A stretch of 63,194 bases of DNA from Bacteroidota bacterium (GTDB taxonomy: Bacteria; Bacteroidota; Bacteroidia; Flavobacteriales_D; Sanyastnellaceae): NCBI GenBank assembly GCA_002746975.1, contig NVXE01000009.1, positions 22,297 to 85,490 on the forward strand. Direction: 5' to 3'. The notes below the pieces were generated by a model. The model saw nothing but the letters and a program-made list of their open reading frames with translations, was not told the origin of the DNA and did no database searches. The first letter of the stretch is position 1. Each line of letters begins with the position of its first letter. Below are positions 28,609 through 37,852 of this stretch, piece by piece. Both the position numbers and the translations under genes were made by a program.

Positions 28609-30696
28609 ATGAAGAAGCGTGCAAACATCTACTTATTTGTTCTTATTCTAATACTCTTTTCTACTAACAAGAGTATAGCCCAAACCTCTTCAAATAAACG
28701 GCATACACTTTCTCAATCAGACAGAAGCATATTTGATCAAGCATCAATTTTATCTGAAGAAGGAATTTACCATGAATCATCACGTCTTTGGGCAAAGCTA
28801 GTAGAGACATACCCTTTATGTGGTAACTATAAATTCTACTACGGTGTGTCTATTTTATACGCTGGCGAACCGCTGTCTAAAGTTGAGTCAGCTTTTGCTA
28901 ATTCTATATTTGACTCTGGAACTTTAATAACAGGGTCAGGAAAGTATAATGAGGATTTATGTACTGCTCCAATTGACGTTTTGGTTTACTATGCAGAAGT
29001 GAAAAGCCTGTTATATAAATTTGACGAGGCTCTAGATTTACTCAATCAATTTAAAGATAAGGCTGACAAATACAACCCGATTCACTATAAAGCGGATCAA
29101 TTATTTAAGAGTATAAATATTGCAAAAGCTCTAATGTCTAAACCTATAGATGTTACAATCACTAATTTAGGAGAAAAAGTAAACACAGAATATGACGAAA
29201 CCCATCCTTGTATAAGAGCAGATGAATATCAAATGTTTTTTACATCTAATAGACCTAGATCAAACGGTTCTAATCATGGCACATTTGATCCTAACTCTAA
29301 ACAACACTACGGGGATATTTATGTTTCAGACAGGGATTCATCATGGGGGGATGCAGAATGGGTGAATCTAGGATTGTCCAAGCATAAAAATGCAATATCA
29401 GTATCTCCTTTCGGATCAAAGCTTTTTATTTCACATGTGGATGGGTGGGAAACCTTTTCATATACTGCTAATAAGAACAAAGGCAAATGGCAACAAGCAG
29501 TTATTTCAAATAGTCAATACCCTATGCTGTCAGAAGGCTCCACTGTGTTTTCACCTAATAAGGACTTTGCAGTAATGAGTATCAGAGATGTAAAGGGAAA
29601 TACAGGTTATGATTTATATATATTCCATAAGTTATCGGATAATTCTTGGTCTGAGCCTCAAATAATGAGTGAAGTGAACTCTGATTTAGATGAAATTACT
29701 CCATTTATTTCGGCCGATGGAACACTGTTTTTTTCATCTAATGGTCTCGATGGATTAGGAGGTTTTGACTGTTATAAAACAAATTTTATTGACGGGCAAT
29801 GGTGTACTCCAATTAATTTAGGATATCCAATCAATACTGTAGATGATGATGCGCATATTGCGATTTCTGCGGATGGTTCACGTGCTTATATTTCTTCTCG
29901 TAGAAATAGACCAAATGGAGATTACGATTTATTCGAAATTTCATTCACTCCTGAATCTAGGATAGTAAATAATAATATCCTACTATTAAATTTATTGGTG
30001 TTAGAAGATGTTGATAGAGTGCAAATTAAATGCGTTGAGACGGGAGATGTTTATGACGCAGGTGTTGTTGAAGATGGTGATTTATATGTGAGATCTATTC
30101 TTTATGGCGGATTTACATACGAAGTGAGATTCTCACTCAAGGGCGAGGTGATTAAAACCGATGTAATAGAAATAAAGTCCGATGCTGGGTATCATTCATT
30201 AACAGACCCGATTAATTCAGAAGGAGGTTGGATTTCTGGTAATGAAATATTACTCGTTGAAAGGGAAGTGATAACTGAAGAAGTTGAAAATGAAGAATAT
30301 TTAAACAAAGATTCATTAGAATTGACTTCCCTGTTGGGAGAAAAGGAAGAGCTTGATAACTGGGTAGTTTTTTATGAGCTGACCCCTAAGCAAATTCATG
30401 CTGAAAAACTTGATATAGATGAAATCGCAATTGAGGTGATAAGAAGGATTAAACTAGGATTACATCCTAAAGTTTTTATTTCGTCTAGTGCTAAAGAATC
30501 CTCTAACAGATCTCTTTCTCAAACTCATGAATTCTCGGGAAAAAGGTGTGCAAATATTTATCTTAGATTAAAAGCATTGCTTTTAGAAAAAGGATATACT
30601 AATAAGTCAGAATACTCGTTTTTAAATTTTGATATAAAAGAGTCTTCAGGTTTAGAAAATGAAATACCTGATTTTGTGAGAATTGAGATTAAATAA
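28609..30696 (+). CDS. PD40/OmpA-like envelope protein (PorE-like paralogue)
   Basis: A 695-residue secreted protein with a signal peptide ending near SIAQ (residue 25). Residues 35-180 look like TPR-type helices. About 185-450 are PD40 (WD40-like) repeats, with recurring FISADGTLFFSSNGLDGLGG and IAISADGSRAYISSRR. The last 90 residues have the shape of an OmpA domain, but the peptidoglycan-contact Asp of the GHTD motif is absent (SSSAKESSN). The layout matches PorE-like proteins and the paralogue at 46.7-48.7 kb. An upstream GTG at 28603 is in frame; I chose ATG 28609. This gene is more A/T-rich than its neighbours. Confidence 0.8.
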   Translation: MKKRANIYLFVLILILFSTNKSIAQTSSNKRHTLSQSDRSIFDQASILSEEGIYHESSRLWAKLVETYPLCGNYKFYYGVSILYAGEPLSKVESAFANSIFDSGTLITGSGKYNEDLCTAPIDVLVYYAEVKSLLYKFDEALDLLNQFKDKADKYNPIHYKADQLFKSINIAKALMSKPIDVTITNLGEKVNTEYDETHPCIRADEYQMFFTSNRPRSNGSNHGTFDPNSKQHYGDIYVSDRDSSWGDAEWVNLGLSKHKNAISVSPFGSKLFISHVDGWETFSYTANKNKGKWQQAVISNSQYPMLSEGSTVFSPNKDFAVMSIRDVKGNTGYDLYIFHKLSDNSWSEPQIMSEVNSDLDEITPFISADGTLFFSSNGLDGLGGFDCYKTNFIDGQWCTPINLGYPINTVDDDAHIAISADGSRAYISSRRNRPNGDYDLFEISFTPESRIVNNNILLLNLLVLEDVDRVQIKCVETGDVYDAGVVEDGDLYVRSILYGGFTYEVRFSLKGEVIKTDVIEIKSDAGYHSLTDPINSEGGWISGNEILLVEREVITEEVENEEYLNKDSLELTSLLGEKEELDNWVVFYELTPKQIHAEKLDIDEIAIEVIRRIKLGLHPKVFISSSAKESSNRSLSQTHEFSGKRCANIYLRLKALLLEKGYTNKSEYSFLNFDIKESSGLENEIPDFVRIEIK

Positions 30697-30717
30697 TAAT
30701 TGAAAATAGTAGAGGAA

Positions 30718-31566
30718 ATGGGACTTGAAGAAGGATTAAAAAAACTGAAGCTTAAAAAACCACTTGTCGTCTTCGATTTAGAGACCACAGGAGTTCAAGT
30801 AGGAACAGATAGAATCGTAGAAATCGCAATGATCAAGGTCTCTCCTGACGGTTCTGTTGTTCGAAAGCCAGAAAAAGCAGGGAAGGAACACCGAATACTT
30901 GTAAATCCAGAAATGGCTATCCCTTTAGAGTCGTCATTAGTTCACGGTGTTTACGATGAGGATGTTAAGCAAAAACACACTTTCGGTGAAATAGCACCTG
31001 GGCTTGTGAAATTTTTAGATGGTTGCGATCTAGGGGGTTTTAATTCTAATCGATTCGATGTGCCAATGTTGGCAGAGGAATTTTTAAGAGTAGGAGTAGA
31101 CTTCGGGTTAGAGGGAAGGAATCTTATAGATGTCCAGAATATTTTTCATAAAATGGAACAGCGCACTTTAAAAGCAGCCTACAAATTTTACTGCGATAAA
31201 GAGCTAGAAGGTGCCCATGAGGCATATCCAGATACTGCTGCGACGTTAGAGATTTTGGTTTCTCAACTAGAAAAATACGAGAACACATCAATTAGTGATA
31301 GCAGAGGTGAGCAAGTAGGTCCAGTCCCTGCGGATATGGATGAACTTCATAAGTTTTGCCAACGTACTAATAATGTTGATCTTGCAGGAAGGCTGATATA
31401 TGATGATGATGGAGTTATTATTTTTAATTTCGGAAAACATAAGGGTGTTTCTGCAGTTGAACTATTAAAGAAGGATCCTGGATATTTCGGCTGGATGATG
31501 AAGGGAGATTTTCCACGCTACACAAAACGTGTCTTAGAACAAATTAAAGATGGAACTTTAAAGTGA
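30718..31566 (+). CDS. DnaQ-like 3'-5' exonuclease
   Basis: A 282-residue DEDDh exonuclease. Motif I is VFDLETTG (about 18-25), motif II is FNSNRFDVPMLAEEF (about 110-124) and motif III has His-Ala...Asp in HEAYPDTAATLE (about 170-181). The C-terminal block FNFGKHKGVSAVELL...GYFGWMMKGDFP matches the small domain found at the end of exonuclease X-like proteins. It probably has a DNA or RNA trimming role. I prefer ATG 30718 to TTG 30700, which has no support. It overlaps the next gene by four bases (GTGA). Confidence 0.9.
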   Translation: MGLEEGLKKLKLKKPLVVFDLETTGVQVGTDRIVEIAMIKVSPDGSVVRKPEKAGKEHRILVNPEMAIPLESSLVHGVYDEDVKQKHTFGEIAPGLVKFLDGCDLGGFNSNRFDVPMLAEEFLRVGVDFGLEGRNLIDVQNIFHKMEQRTLKAAYKFYCDKELEGAHEAYPDTAATLEILVSQLEKYENTSISDSRGEQVGPVPADMDELHKFCQRTNNVDLAGRLIYDDDGVIIFNFGKHKGVSAVELLKKDPGYFGWMMKGDFPRYTKRVLEQIKDGTLK

Positions 31567-32708
31567 GTAGTAAAGTGACTAGTGAAAAGCGAGTTGCTGT
31601 TCTTGTATCTAATGACCTTACGTTCGACCAACGTGTTAGGAAGACATGTGAAGTAATGATAGAGTCGGGGTATATTCCAACTCTTGTAGGGCGTGAGATG
31701 CCAGACTCACAACGATACACTGGCCCATTTAAAGCAATACGATTCACTCTAAAAAAAAATAGGGGTCCTTTATTTTATTTAGAACTTCAACGGACATTAT
31801 ATAAATGGCTTAAAACGGCTGAGGTAGATGTGATTTGGGCAAATGACCTAGATACGCTTCTTCCTGCGATACTCATAGGTCGTAGAAGAGGAATACACGT
31901 AGTATATGACTCTCATGAGTTTTTTACTGAAGCAGCAGGTTTGTCAGGTAGGCCGTTTAGGCGTTTTGTTTGGCTTATGATTGAGAGGTATTGTGTACCA
32001 AAGCTTAATAGAATGCTCACCGTTAATGAATCTATAGCAGGTAAATATCGAGAGAGATATGGAGTCAAAGTAGATGTCTTGAGAAATATGCCGATTCTGA
32101 AAGAAGTCCCTGAAAAATATTCCCTCCTTAGAGAACCATTCGCTAAATATGGAATTCCATTAGATTTACCAATTTTGCTTCTTCAGGGGGCGTATATGGA
32201 TAAAGATAGAGGAGCAAAGGACGCTGTTGAAGCGTTAGAGGTCATGTCTGATGTCAGGCTTGTTCTTGTGGGTAGTGGTGTTGAGTGGGAGGAGTCTCGA
32301 GAAAGGTTGAATAATCCTAAGTGGAAGGGACGATTACATTGCATACCAAAACTCCCATACGATGAATTGCGGAAATTGACAGCAGCGGCTGATGTAGGTC
32401 TTTCACTAGATAAGGGCTTACATCCTAACTACCTTTTAAGTCTTCCGAATAAGTTGTTTGATTTTATTCATGTAGGACTACCTATTGTAGCAAGCCCTAT
32501 GGTAGAAGTTAGTAAAATCGTTGAAGAAAGTGGAGTAGGGGTAGTTATTAGTGAGGTAACCTCGACGAAAATTGCATCAGGAGTAAGCGAAATTTTATCG
32601 CAACCTAGAGAGTTTTGGTATGAAAAATGTATGAAAGCAAGGGAAGACTATCACTGGGGAGTTGATTCACACCTTATCAACGAAAATTTAGCTGAAGCTT
32701 CGAAATAA
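31563..32708 (+). CDS. GT4-type glycosyltransferase
   Basis: A 381-residue GT-B fold glycosyltransferase. The N-terminal half has the family-typical VLVSNDLTFDQRVRKTCEVM and YDSHEFFTEAAGLSG. The C-terminal half has the nucleotide-sugar region LSLPNKLFDFIHVGLPIVAS. Function is probably in surface glycan synthesis; donor and acceptor are unknown. The start is GTG at 31563, overlapping the exonuclease stop by four bases. It ends the rightward run that began with recR. Confidence 0.88.
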   Translation: MSSKVTSEKRVAVLVSNDLTFDQRVRKTCEVMIESGYIPTLVGREMPDSQRYTGPFKAIRFTLKKNRGPLFYLELQRTLYKWLKTAEVDVIWANDLDTLLPAILIGRRRGIHVVYDSHEFFTEAAGLSGRPFRRFVWLMIERYCVPKLNRMLTVNESIAGKYRERYGVKVDVLRNMPILKEVPEKYSLLREPFAKYGIPLDLPILLLQGAYMDKDRGAKDAVEALEVMSDVRLVLVGSGVEWEESRERLNNPKWKGRLHCIPKLPYDELRKLTAAADVGLSLDKGLHPNYLLSLPNKLFDFIHVGLPIVASPMVEVSKIVEESGVGVVISEVTSTKIASGVSEILSQPREFWYEKCMKAREDYHWGVDSHLINENLAEASK

Positions 32709-32725
32709 ACCGTAGTTAGCTTGTG

Positions 32726-33508
32726 TTATGCGATTTTCTTGGAACACCACTTCAGCCTAGTCCAAATTCCCTGAATAATATCACTCCATAAGGAGTTAAA
32801 TACTTCGTGTTTCAGCTCTCTTTCCTCTTTATAAAGTGATTTGTTAAATTGTCGACTTACTCCTCCTGGGCAAACTCTTGCAAGCACTTCGTTTTTACAA
32901 TCACAAATAAGTCCGTTTTTCCATAACTTTAGGTGAAAGTGATAATCTGCGAGCACCTTATACCTTAGGTCAAATGGACTAATACTCCCTAGGTTATTTT
33001 TAAATAATGCCCTTGAATAAATTACCCCTTGATGATGTATAGTATTCTTCCACTTTATTTCAGGCCCCCATGTAGGCGAGTAAAATTCTGGCACACCGGA
33101 CTCTCTAGGAGGAAGTAGATGAACTCCAAAAGCAGCTAATTTCGTATGAGTATTATGTTTGTTTTTTAAAAATACATTTAATAGATCCATCCAATTTTCA
33201 GATGGTAAATCCCCAGTTCCCATAAACCAAACCCATTTCCCTTTTGCGATTCTAACTCCCTTGTTCATAGCGTCATAAATACCAGCATCTTTTTCTATGA
33301 TAGCTTTAGATATCAGATTCTCATTTTCGTTAATCCATTGTTCGCTACCATCAGAAGACTTCCCATCAATAACTATAATTTCGAAATCAAAATATGAAGA
33401 AGTTCTTTTTTGTTTTTTAAACGACAATATGGTCTTTTTCAGTCCTCCAAGTTGATTGAAGGATGGTATAATAATACTCAGGATAGGTAAGTTTGAAATT
33501 GAAGGCAT
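32726..33508 (-). CDS. GT2 glycosyltransferase
   Basis: A 260-residue GT-A fold family-2 glycosyltransferase, similar to those of surface-polysaccharide loci. LSIIIPSFNQLGGLKKTILS is at about 10-29, and the metal-binding region EIIVIDGKSSDGS is followed by DAGIYDAMNKGVRIAKGKWV. The end of the domain is well formed and no membrane segments are visible. It is the last gene of the leftward run M16-like, ftsE, GT2, starting 14 bases after ftsE. Confidence 0.88.
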   Translation of the reverse strand: MPSISNLPILSIIIPSFNQLGGLKKTILSFKKQKRTSSYFDFEIIVIDGKSSDGSEQWINENENLISKAIIEKDAGIYDAMNKGVRIAKGKWVWFMGTGDLPSENWMDLLNVFLKNKHNTHTKLAAFGVHLLPPRESGVPEFYSPTWGPEIKWKNTIHHQGVIYSRALFKNNLGSISPFDLRYKVLADYHFHLKLWKNGLICDCKNEVLARVCPGGVSRQFNKSLYKEERELKHEVFNSLWSDIIQGIWTRLKWCSKKIA

Positions 33509-33522
33509 TAAAGCTGTGTTTG

Positions 33523-34197
33523 CTATTTCGACTCTATGAGTTCACCTTTTTCACATAAAAGAATCTTACCCGGAAATTCAGTCATTGAAGCATGATCATG
33601 TGTTGCCATGAGCACACTGCATCCTGTTGAAGTCAACCCGTGAAGTAATTGTAAAATGTCACGAGTAGTTTCAGGGTCAAGATTCCCTGTGGGTTCATCA
33701 GCAATAAAAAGTGATGGAGAATTTAAAAGCGCTCTAGCGATAGCTACTCTTTGTTGTTCACCTCCCGATAGTTCATGTGGGAATTTATACCCTTTATGTG
33801 GAAGTCGAACTCTTTCTAGCACTTCGTCAATTCTTGTTTTAATTTCATTTTTAGAAGACCAACCTGTCGCTCTAAGTGCAAAATCTAAATTATCTCCGAC
33901 AGTTCTGTCAGATAGCAATCCGAAGTCTTGAAATACGATTCCTAGCTTACGCCTCAGCAGGTATACGTTTCTTCGAGTTAATGTCTTGAGATCTACTCCA
34001 CATACTTCACCCTCACCATTTTCAATTTCGAGGTCACCATATAAAGCACGTAATAAGCTCGATTTACCACTTCCAGTCTTTCCAATAAGGTACAGGAATT
34101 CACCCTTATCTATTTTAAGGTTAACATTATCTAGTACAACGTGCTCTTGTTGTTTAAGACATACAGACTTAAGACGGACTAAGGGTGACTCACTCAC
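33523..34197 (-). CDS. ftsE: FtsE-like ABC ATPase
   Basis: A 224-residue ABC ATPase of the LolD/FtsE type. The Walker A is IGKTGSGKSSLLRAL (about 37-51), the signature LSGGEQQRVAIARALL (about 140-155) and the Walker B LFIADEPTGNLDPETT. The VFQDFGLLSDRTVGDNLDFAL stretch is characteristic of FtsE. It would work with FtsX at the division site to drive peptidoglycan hydrolysis. No ftsX is next to it, so FtsX must be elsewhere. It lies directly downstream of the M16-like gene with one base between. Confidence 0.85.
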   Translation of the reverse strand: MSESPLVRLKSVCLKQQEHVVLDNVNLKIDKGEFLYLIGKTGSGKSSLLRALYGDLEIENGEGEVCGVDLKTLTRRNVYLLRRKLGIVFQDFGLLSDRTVGDNLDFALRATGWSSKNEIKTRIDEVLERVRLPHKGYKFPHELSGGEQQRVAIARALLNSPSLFIADEPTGNLDPETTRDILQLLHGLTSTGCSVLMATHDHASMTEFPGKILLCEKGELIESK

Positions 34198-34198
34198 T

Positions 34199-36259
34199 TT
34201 AATTGAGGTTAAATATGGTTTGATCTATCTCAGGATTAATCACGACAACACCGATACGAATAGCCATTCGCTTAGTGCCTTTAGTGATAACGATTTCCAT
34301 AGGAAACTGAACGCCTTCACCTAAGTCTAAATAATTATTATAGGTTGTCGTAATGGTTATAGTTCCTTCACCTTCTTCAGATTTTAAAGACTTAGTGAAT
34401 GCAAGTTTTTTCGATTGTATATCGAAATAACAAGTCAAGTTAATTATTCCCTCAGAAAGAAATTGTACCACATGAAATGATTTGCCATTAATTTCTTCAA
34501 TCCCTAATAATTCAGGCTCTACACCTAAAGTAGATGCGTTTAAAAGAAACAAAGGGTCTAGATTTTCCCATTTAGCCAAAGCTAGTTCATTGCCAACTAT
34601 AGGTGAACTAGGCCCCATTTGGGCTGTATAACCACCATTATCAGTGACCACAGTAGTCATTATTTCTTGACCACTAACAGAAAAAGAGGTGCGAGAACCA
34701 CGTTTCCCTTTTTTATAGCTAGCAGTTTGATTAAACCCCATGGTCATTCCACCTCCAGCTTCCATAGATCCAGTACGCGAAATGCCCTTGAGTTTTGAGA
34801 TGAATTTAATGCCCCCAATTGCTTCATAGTGCTCAGTAATCACTGATTCAGCTGTAACTCCCGACTCAGAAGATCTACGAATAATTAAAGGTTTGCCATA
34901 AGTATCAAACTGCTCCACTACACCATTTGTAGAGAACTTATGTAATGATTCAATTACACTTTTATTACCGACACAAGTAATATACATTTGGTCAGGCTGT
35001 AAGTATTTTTTTGCTACTTTTTGCACATCCTCAATAGTTACGGCCTCTAGTTTTTCAAGATATGTTGAGTAATAATTTTCAGGTAGATTATATCGCACAA
35101 TATTCAGAGCAAATCGAGCTATAGTAGCAGGATTCTCAAGAGATCTAGTAAAACTTTCAATCATGTAGTTTTTCGTTACTGATAGAGACGCACTATCAAC
35201 CGGCTCATTTATAATGCGCCTTATTTCATATAAAATCTCTACTATAGCACTGTCTGTAACTTCATTTCTAACATCGGCATAAGCTGTAAATGAGCCTACT
35301 AGAGGGTCAGTGTTAAAGATTGATCTAGAATCAGAGGTATATGCTTTGTCTTCTCTAAGATTATTCATTAAACGGCCTGAAGAAGTACCGCCCCCTAAAA
35401 TGTTATTCATAACTGATGCAGCAATTGCATCATCAGAATTTGGAGGCATATTGATAATATGTGTAAGCTTTATTACACTTTGTACAGCGCTATCTATGGG
35501 GACGAAACATGTTCTAGTACTCAATGGTCTGGCAGGACTGGCCCATCTTTGATAAGGCATATTCCCCCTTTTCCATTCACCGAAGTAAGTATTTGCCTTT
35601 GCGTAAGCTGTATTTGGATCGATATCTCCTACTACAATTAAAGATCCTATGTTAGGACGAAAATAAGTTTTGTGAAAGTCAACAAAGTCATACCTAGTTA
35701 AAGACTCCAAGCTACTGGCAGTAGTTACTTCTCCATAAGGATGTGTTTCTCCATATTTCAATGCTCTAGCAAGTATATTAGATATCTCACTTGGAGATGT
35801 TTCTGATGCTATTAGTCCAGACAGTGCTTGTGTACGAAGCCTATCTAGCTCTTGTTGTGGGAATGATGGTGAATATAGTATTTCTGACATCAAGCTAAGT
35901 AACTCGTTTGTATTCTTGGTTAAAGAAGCCCCACGTATACCTTTAGAACTTACACTTAGATTAGCGCCCAAAAATTCGATCTCTTCATCTAATTCAGACT
36001 TGGTTTTATTAATAGTACCTGCACGCATGAAATCTCCGAAAAGATCAAGCATTCCAGCTTTTTCGCCTTCGTAAATAGGGGAGTGTTCCATAGATAATGT
36101 CCAACTAATGTTAGGTGTTCTGTGGTCTTCGTGAATGACAACATGTAAACCATTTTCCAAATCAAATTCAGTGAATTCAATAGAGGGAGAATTTTGTCCA
36201 TATGTTATAGAAAACAAAGAGAAAAAAGAGATAGAACTAAGCAGAAATTTTATGATCAT
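34199..36259 (-). CDS. Zinc-site-less M16 (insulinase-like) protein with LolA-like C-terminus
   Basis: A 686-residue secreted protein with a signal peptide ending near ITYGQ. Residues 25-460 have the two-lobed M16 peptidase fold (FDLENGLHVVIHEDHRTPN at about 31-49 and the RPNIGSLIVVGDID stretch). The zinc motif HxxEH is replaced by GMLDLFGDFMRAGT, so the protein should not be a zinc protease. The last 200 residues (from HYEAIGGIKFISKLKG) resemble the lipoprotein-carrier or LolA-like beta domain. In many Bacteroidota the dead M16 partner is encoded beside an active one; no active copy is adjacent here. Start at ATG 36259. Confidence 0.85.
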   Translation of the reverse strand: MIIKFLLSSISFFSLFSITYGQNSPSIEFTEFDLENGLHVVIHEDHRTPNISWTLSMEHSPIYEGEKAGMLDLFGDFMRAGTINKTKSELDEEIEFLGANLSVSSKGIRGASLTKNTNELLSLMSEILYSPSFPQQELDRLRTQALSGLIASETSPSEISNILARALKYGETHPYGEVTTASSLESLTRYDFVDFHKTYFRPNIGSLIVVGDIDPNTAYAKANTYFGEWKRGNMPYQRWASPARPLSTRTCFVPIDSAVQSVIKLTHIINMPPNSDDAIAASVMNNILGGGTSSGRLMNNLREDKAYTSDSRSIFNTDPLVGSFTAYADVRNEVTDSAIVEILYEIRRIINEPVDSASLSVTKNYMIESFTRSLENPATIARFALNIVRYNLPENYYSTYLEKLEAVTIEDVQKVAKKYLQPDQMYITCVGNKSVIESLHKFSTNGVVEQFDTYGKPLIIRRSSESGVTAESVITEHYEAIGGIKFISKLKGISRTGSMEAGGGMTMGFNQTASYKKGKRGSRTSFSVSGQEIMTTVVTDNGGYTAQMGPSSPIVGNELALAKWENLDPLFLLNASTLGVEPELLGIEEINGKSFHVVQFLSEGIINLTCYFDIQSKKLAFTKSLKSEEGEGTITITTTYNNYLDLGEGVQFPMEIVITKGTKRMAIRIGVVVINPEIDQTIFNLN

Positions 36260-36301
36260 AACTGATGAATAATTGTGGTCCAAGTTAATGCCTTAGGGCG
36301 G

Positions 36302-36309
36302 TATCTTTC
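36302..36309 (+). promoter_or_regulatory. -7-like box of hutH
   Basis: TATCTTTC differs from TAnnTTTG only in the last base and is followed by CGGC and ATG at 36314. It decides the start between two in-frame candidates. Confidence 0.5.
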
Positions 36310-36313
36310 CGGC

Positions 36314-37852
36314 ATGAAAGTGGAAAAATTTATGCTCGATTCTGAGTGGTGGACTCTTGAGGATTTATTCAATAGATTAGATAACTTTTTGACGGATGAG
36401 TACAAGTGGGGGATGGATGATGTGGTTCTGTCTAGAGTAGAGAAATGTCACGCTTATCTCGCAAATAGAATTGTATCTAAAGACGAAGTAATATACGGTG
36501 TAAACACAGGATTTGGAGCATTAGCAAACACTAGAATAGATGGTGATAAGCTCTCAGAGCTGCAATGTAAAATACTTATTTCACACGCGTGTGGTGTAGG
36601 TGAAGAGGTGCCTGAGATAATAGTCAGTACTATGCTTCTTCTTAAAGCAAAGGCTTTGGGTCAAGGGTATTCTGCAGTAAATCCGGCTACGATTCAAAGA
36701 CTTCTTGATATGCTTAATAAAGGCGTGATGCCCATTGTCCCATCTCAAGGTTCTCTTGGAGCTTCAGGTGATTTAGCACCACTTTCTCATTTGGCTATAC
36801 CTATGATAGGAGAGGGCGAAGTAAGTATAGATGGCGATGAACCTGTACATGCATCTGTAGCCTTAAAGCAATTTGGATGGTCTCCTTTAGAGTTAGGTCC
36901 TAAAGAAGGCTTGGCCCTTATCAACGGAACCCAAATGATGTTAGGTTATGGTGTGGTTTCTATGCTTCGTATCGAACAGTTAATGGAATGGGCTGACGCT
37001 ATAGGCGCTTGGTCTTTAGAGTCGTGGAGTGGGTTAGAATCCCCTTTCGATCATGATATTCATCGTATAAGAAACCAACAAGGAGCAATGGATGTTGCTG
37101 CTTCTGTAAGATCATGGGTTAAAGGATCAGAAAAGATGAGATCGCCACGTAATCATGTTCAAGATCCATACTCGTTTAGATGTATGCCTCAAGTTCATGG
37201 TGCTACACGTGATATTGTGATTGATGCTCGTGAACTTTTTGAAAACGAAATTAATGCAGTTACGGATAATCCACTTGTATTCCCCGACGAAGATAAAATT
37301 TTGTCTGGAGGTAATTTTCATGGACAGCCACTTGCTTTAGCTCTTGATAGGCTTACTCTAGCCGTTCATGAGTTAGCTTCTATTTCTGAACGTCGTATTT
37401 TCAAACTAATGAGTGGAACTAGAAATCTTCCAGCATTTCTGGCAAAAGACCCGGGATTAAATTCGGGGTATATGATAGCTCAATACACAGCAGCCAGTTT
37501 GGTCTCTTTAAACAAACAGCTTACAACACCCAGCTCAGCGGATAATGCTGATAGTTCTAATGGCCAAGAGGATCACGTTAGTATGGGAGCAAATGCTGCT
37601 TTAAAGCTATGGATGGTCATCGACAACGCAGAACAAGTTTTAGCTATCGAAGCACTATGTGCTGCCCAAGCTTCAGACCTAGGAGCTCAAGCTGGTTTAG
37701 GGGCAATGTCTCCTCGCCTTGAGGCTCTTCAAAAGTCTCTTCGTAAATCTATTCCATTCTTAGAGGAAGATGCATTTATGTCACCACTTTTGGAAGACGC
37801 ACTAGATTGGATCTCATTAAATAACCCTAATACAATTTCACCATGCCTTTAA
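36314..37852 (+). CDS. hutH: Histidine ammonia-lyase
   Basis: A 512-residue enzyme that converts histidine to urocanate, the first step of the Hut pathway. The Ala-Ser-Gly that forms the MIO electrophile is at 150-152 (GSLGASGDLAPLSH). Other signatures are YGVNTGFGALANT and QDPYSFRCMPQVHG. The start ATG 36314 fits the -7-like box; an earlier in-frame reading from 36275 adds unsupported residues. Other Hut genes (hutI and ftcD) lie 14 kb away. The last ten bases overlap the downstream methyltransferase gene. Confidence 0.95.
   Translation: MKVEKFMLDSEWWTLEDLFNRLDNFLTDEYKWGMDDVVLSRVEKCHAYLANRIVSKDEVIYGVNTGFGALANTRIDGDKLSELQCKILISHACGVGEEVPEIIVSTMLLLKAKALGQGYSAVNPATIQRLLDMLNKGVMPIVPSQGSLGASGDLAPLSHLAIPMIGEGEVSIDGDEPVHASVALKQFGWSPLELGPKEGLALINGTQMMLGYGVVSMLRIEQLMEWADAIGAWSLESWSGLESPFDHDIHRIRNQQGAMDVAASVRSWVKGSEKMRSPRNHVQDPYSFRCMPQVHGATRDIVIDARELFENEINAVTDNPLVFPDEDKILSGGNFHGQPLALALDRLTLAVHELASISERRIFKLMSGTRNLPAFLAKDPGLNSGYMIAQYTAASLVSLNKQLTTPSSADNADSSNGQEDHVSMGANAALKLWMVIDNAEQVLAIEALCAAQASDLGAQAGLGAMSPRLEALQKSLRKSIPFLEEDAFMSPLLEDALDWISLNNPNTISPCL

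Noticed and set aside
33523-34197. LolD rather than FtsE for the ABC ATPase
   Set aside because: The DFGLLSDRTVGDNLDFAL stretch and overall pattern favour FtsE; without a LolC/E or FtsX neighbour the alternative is kept only as a remark.
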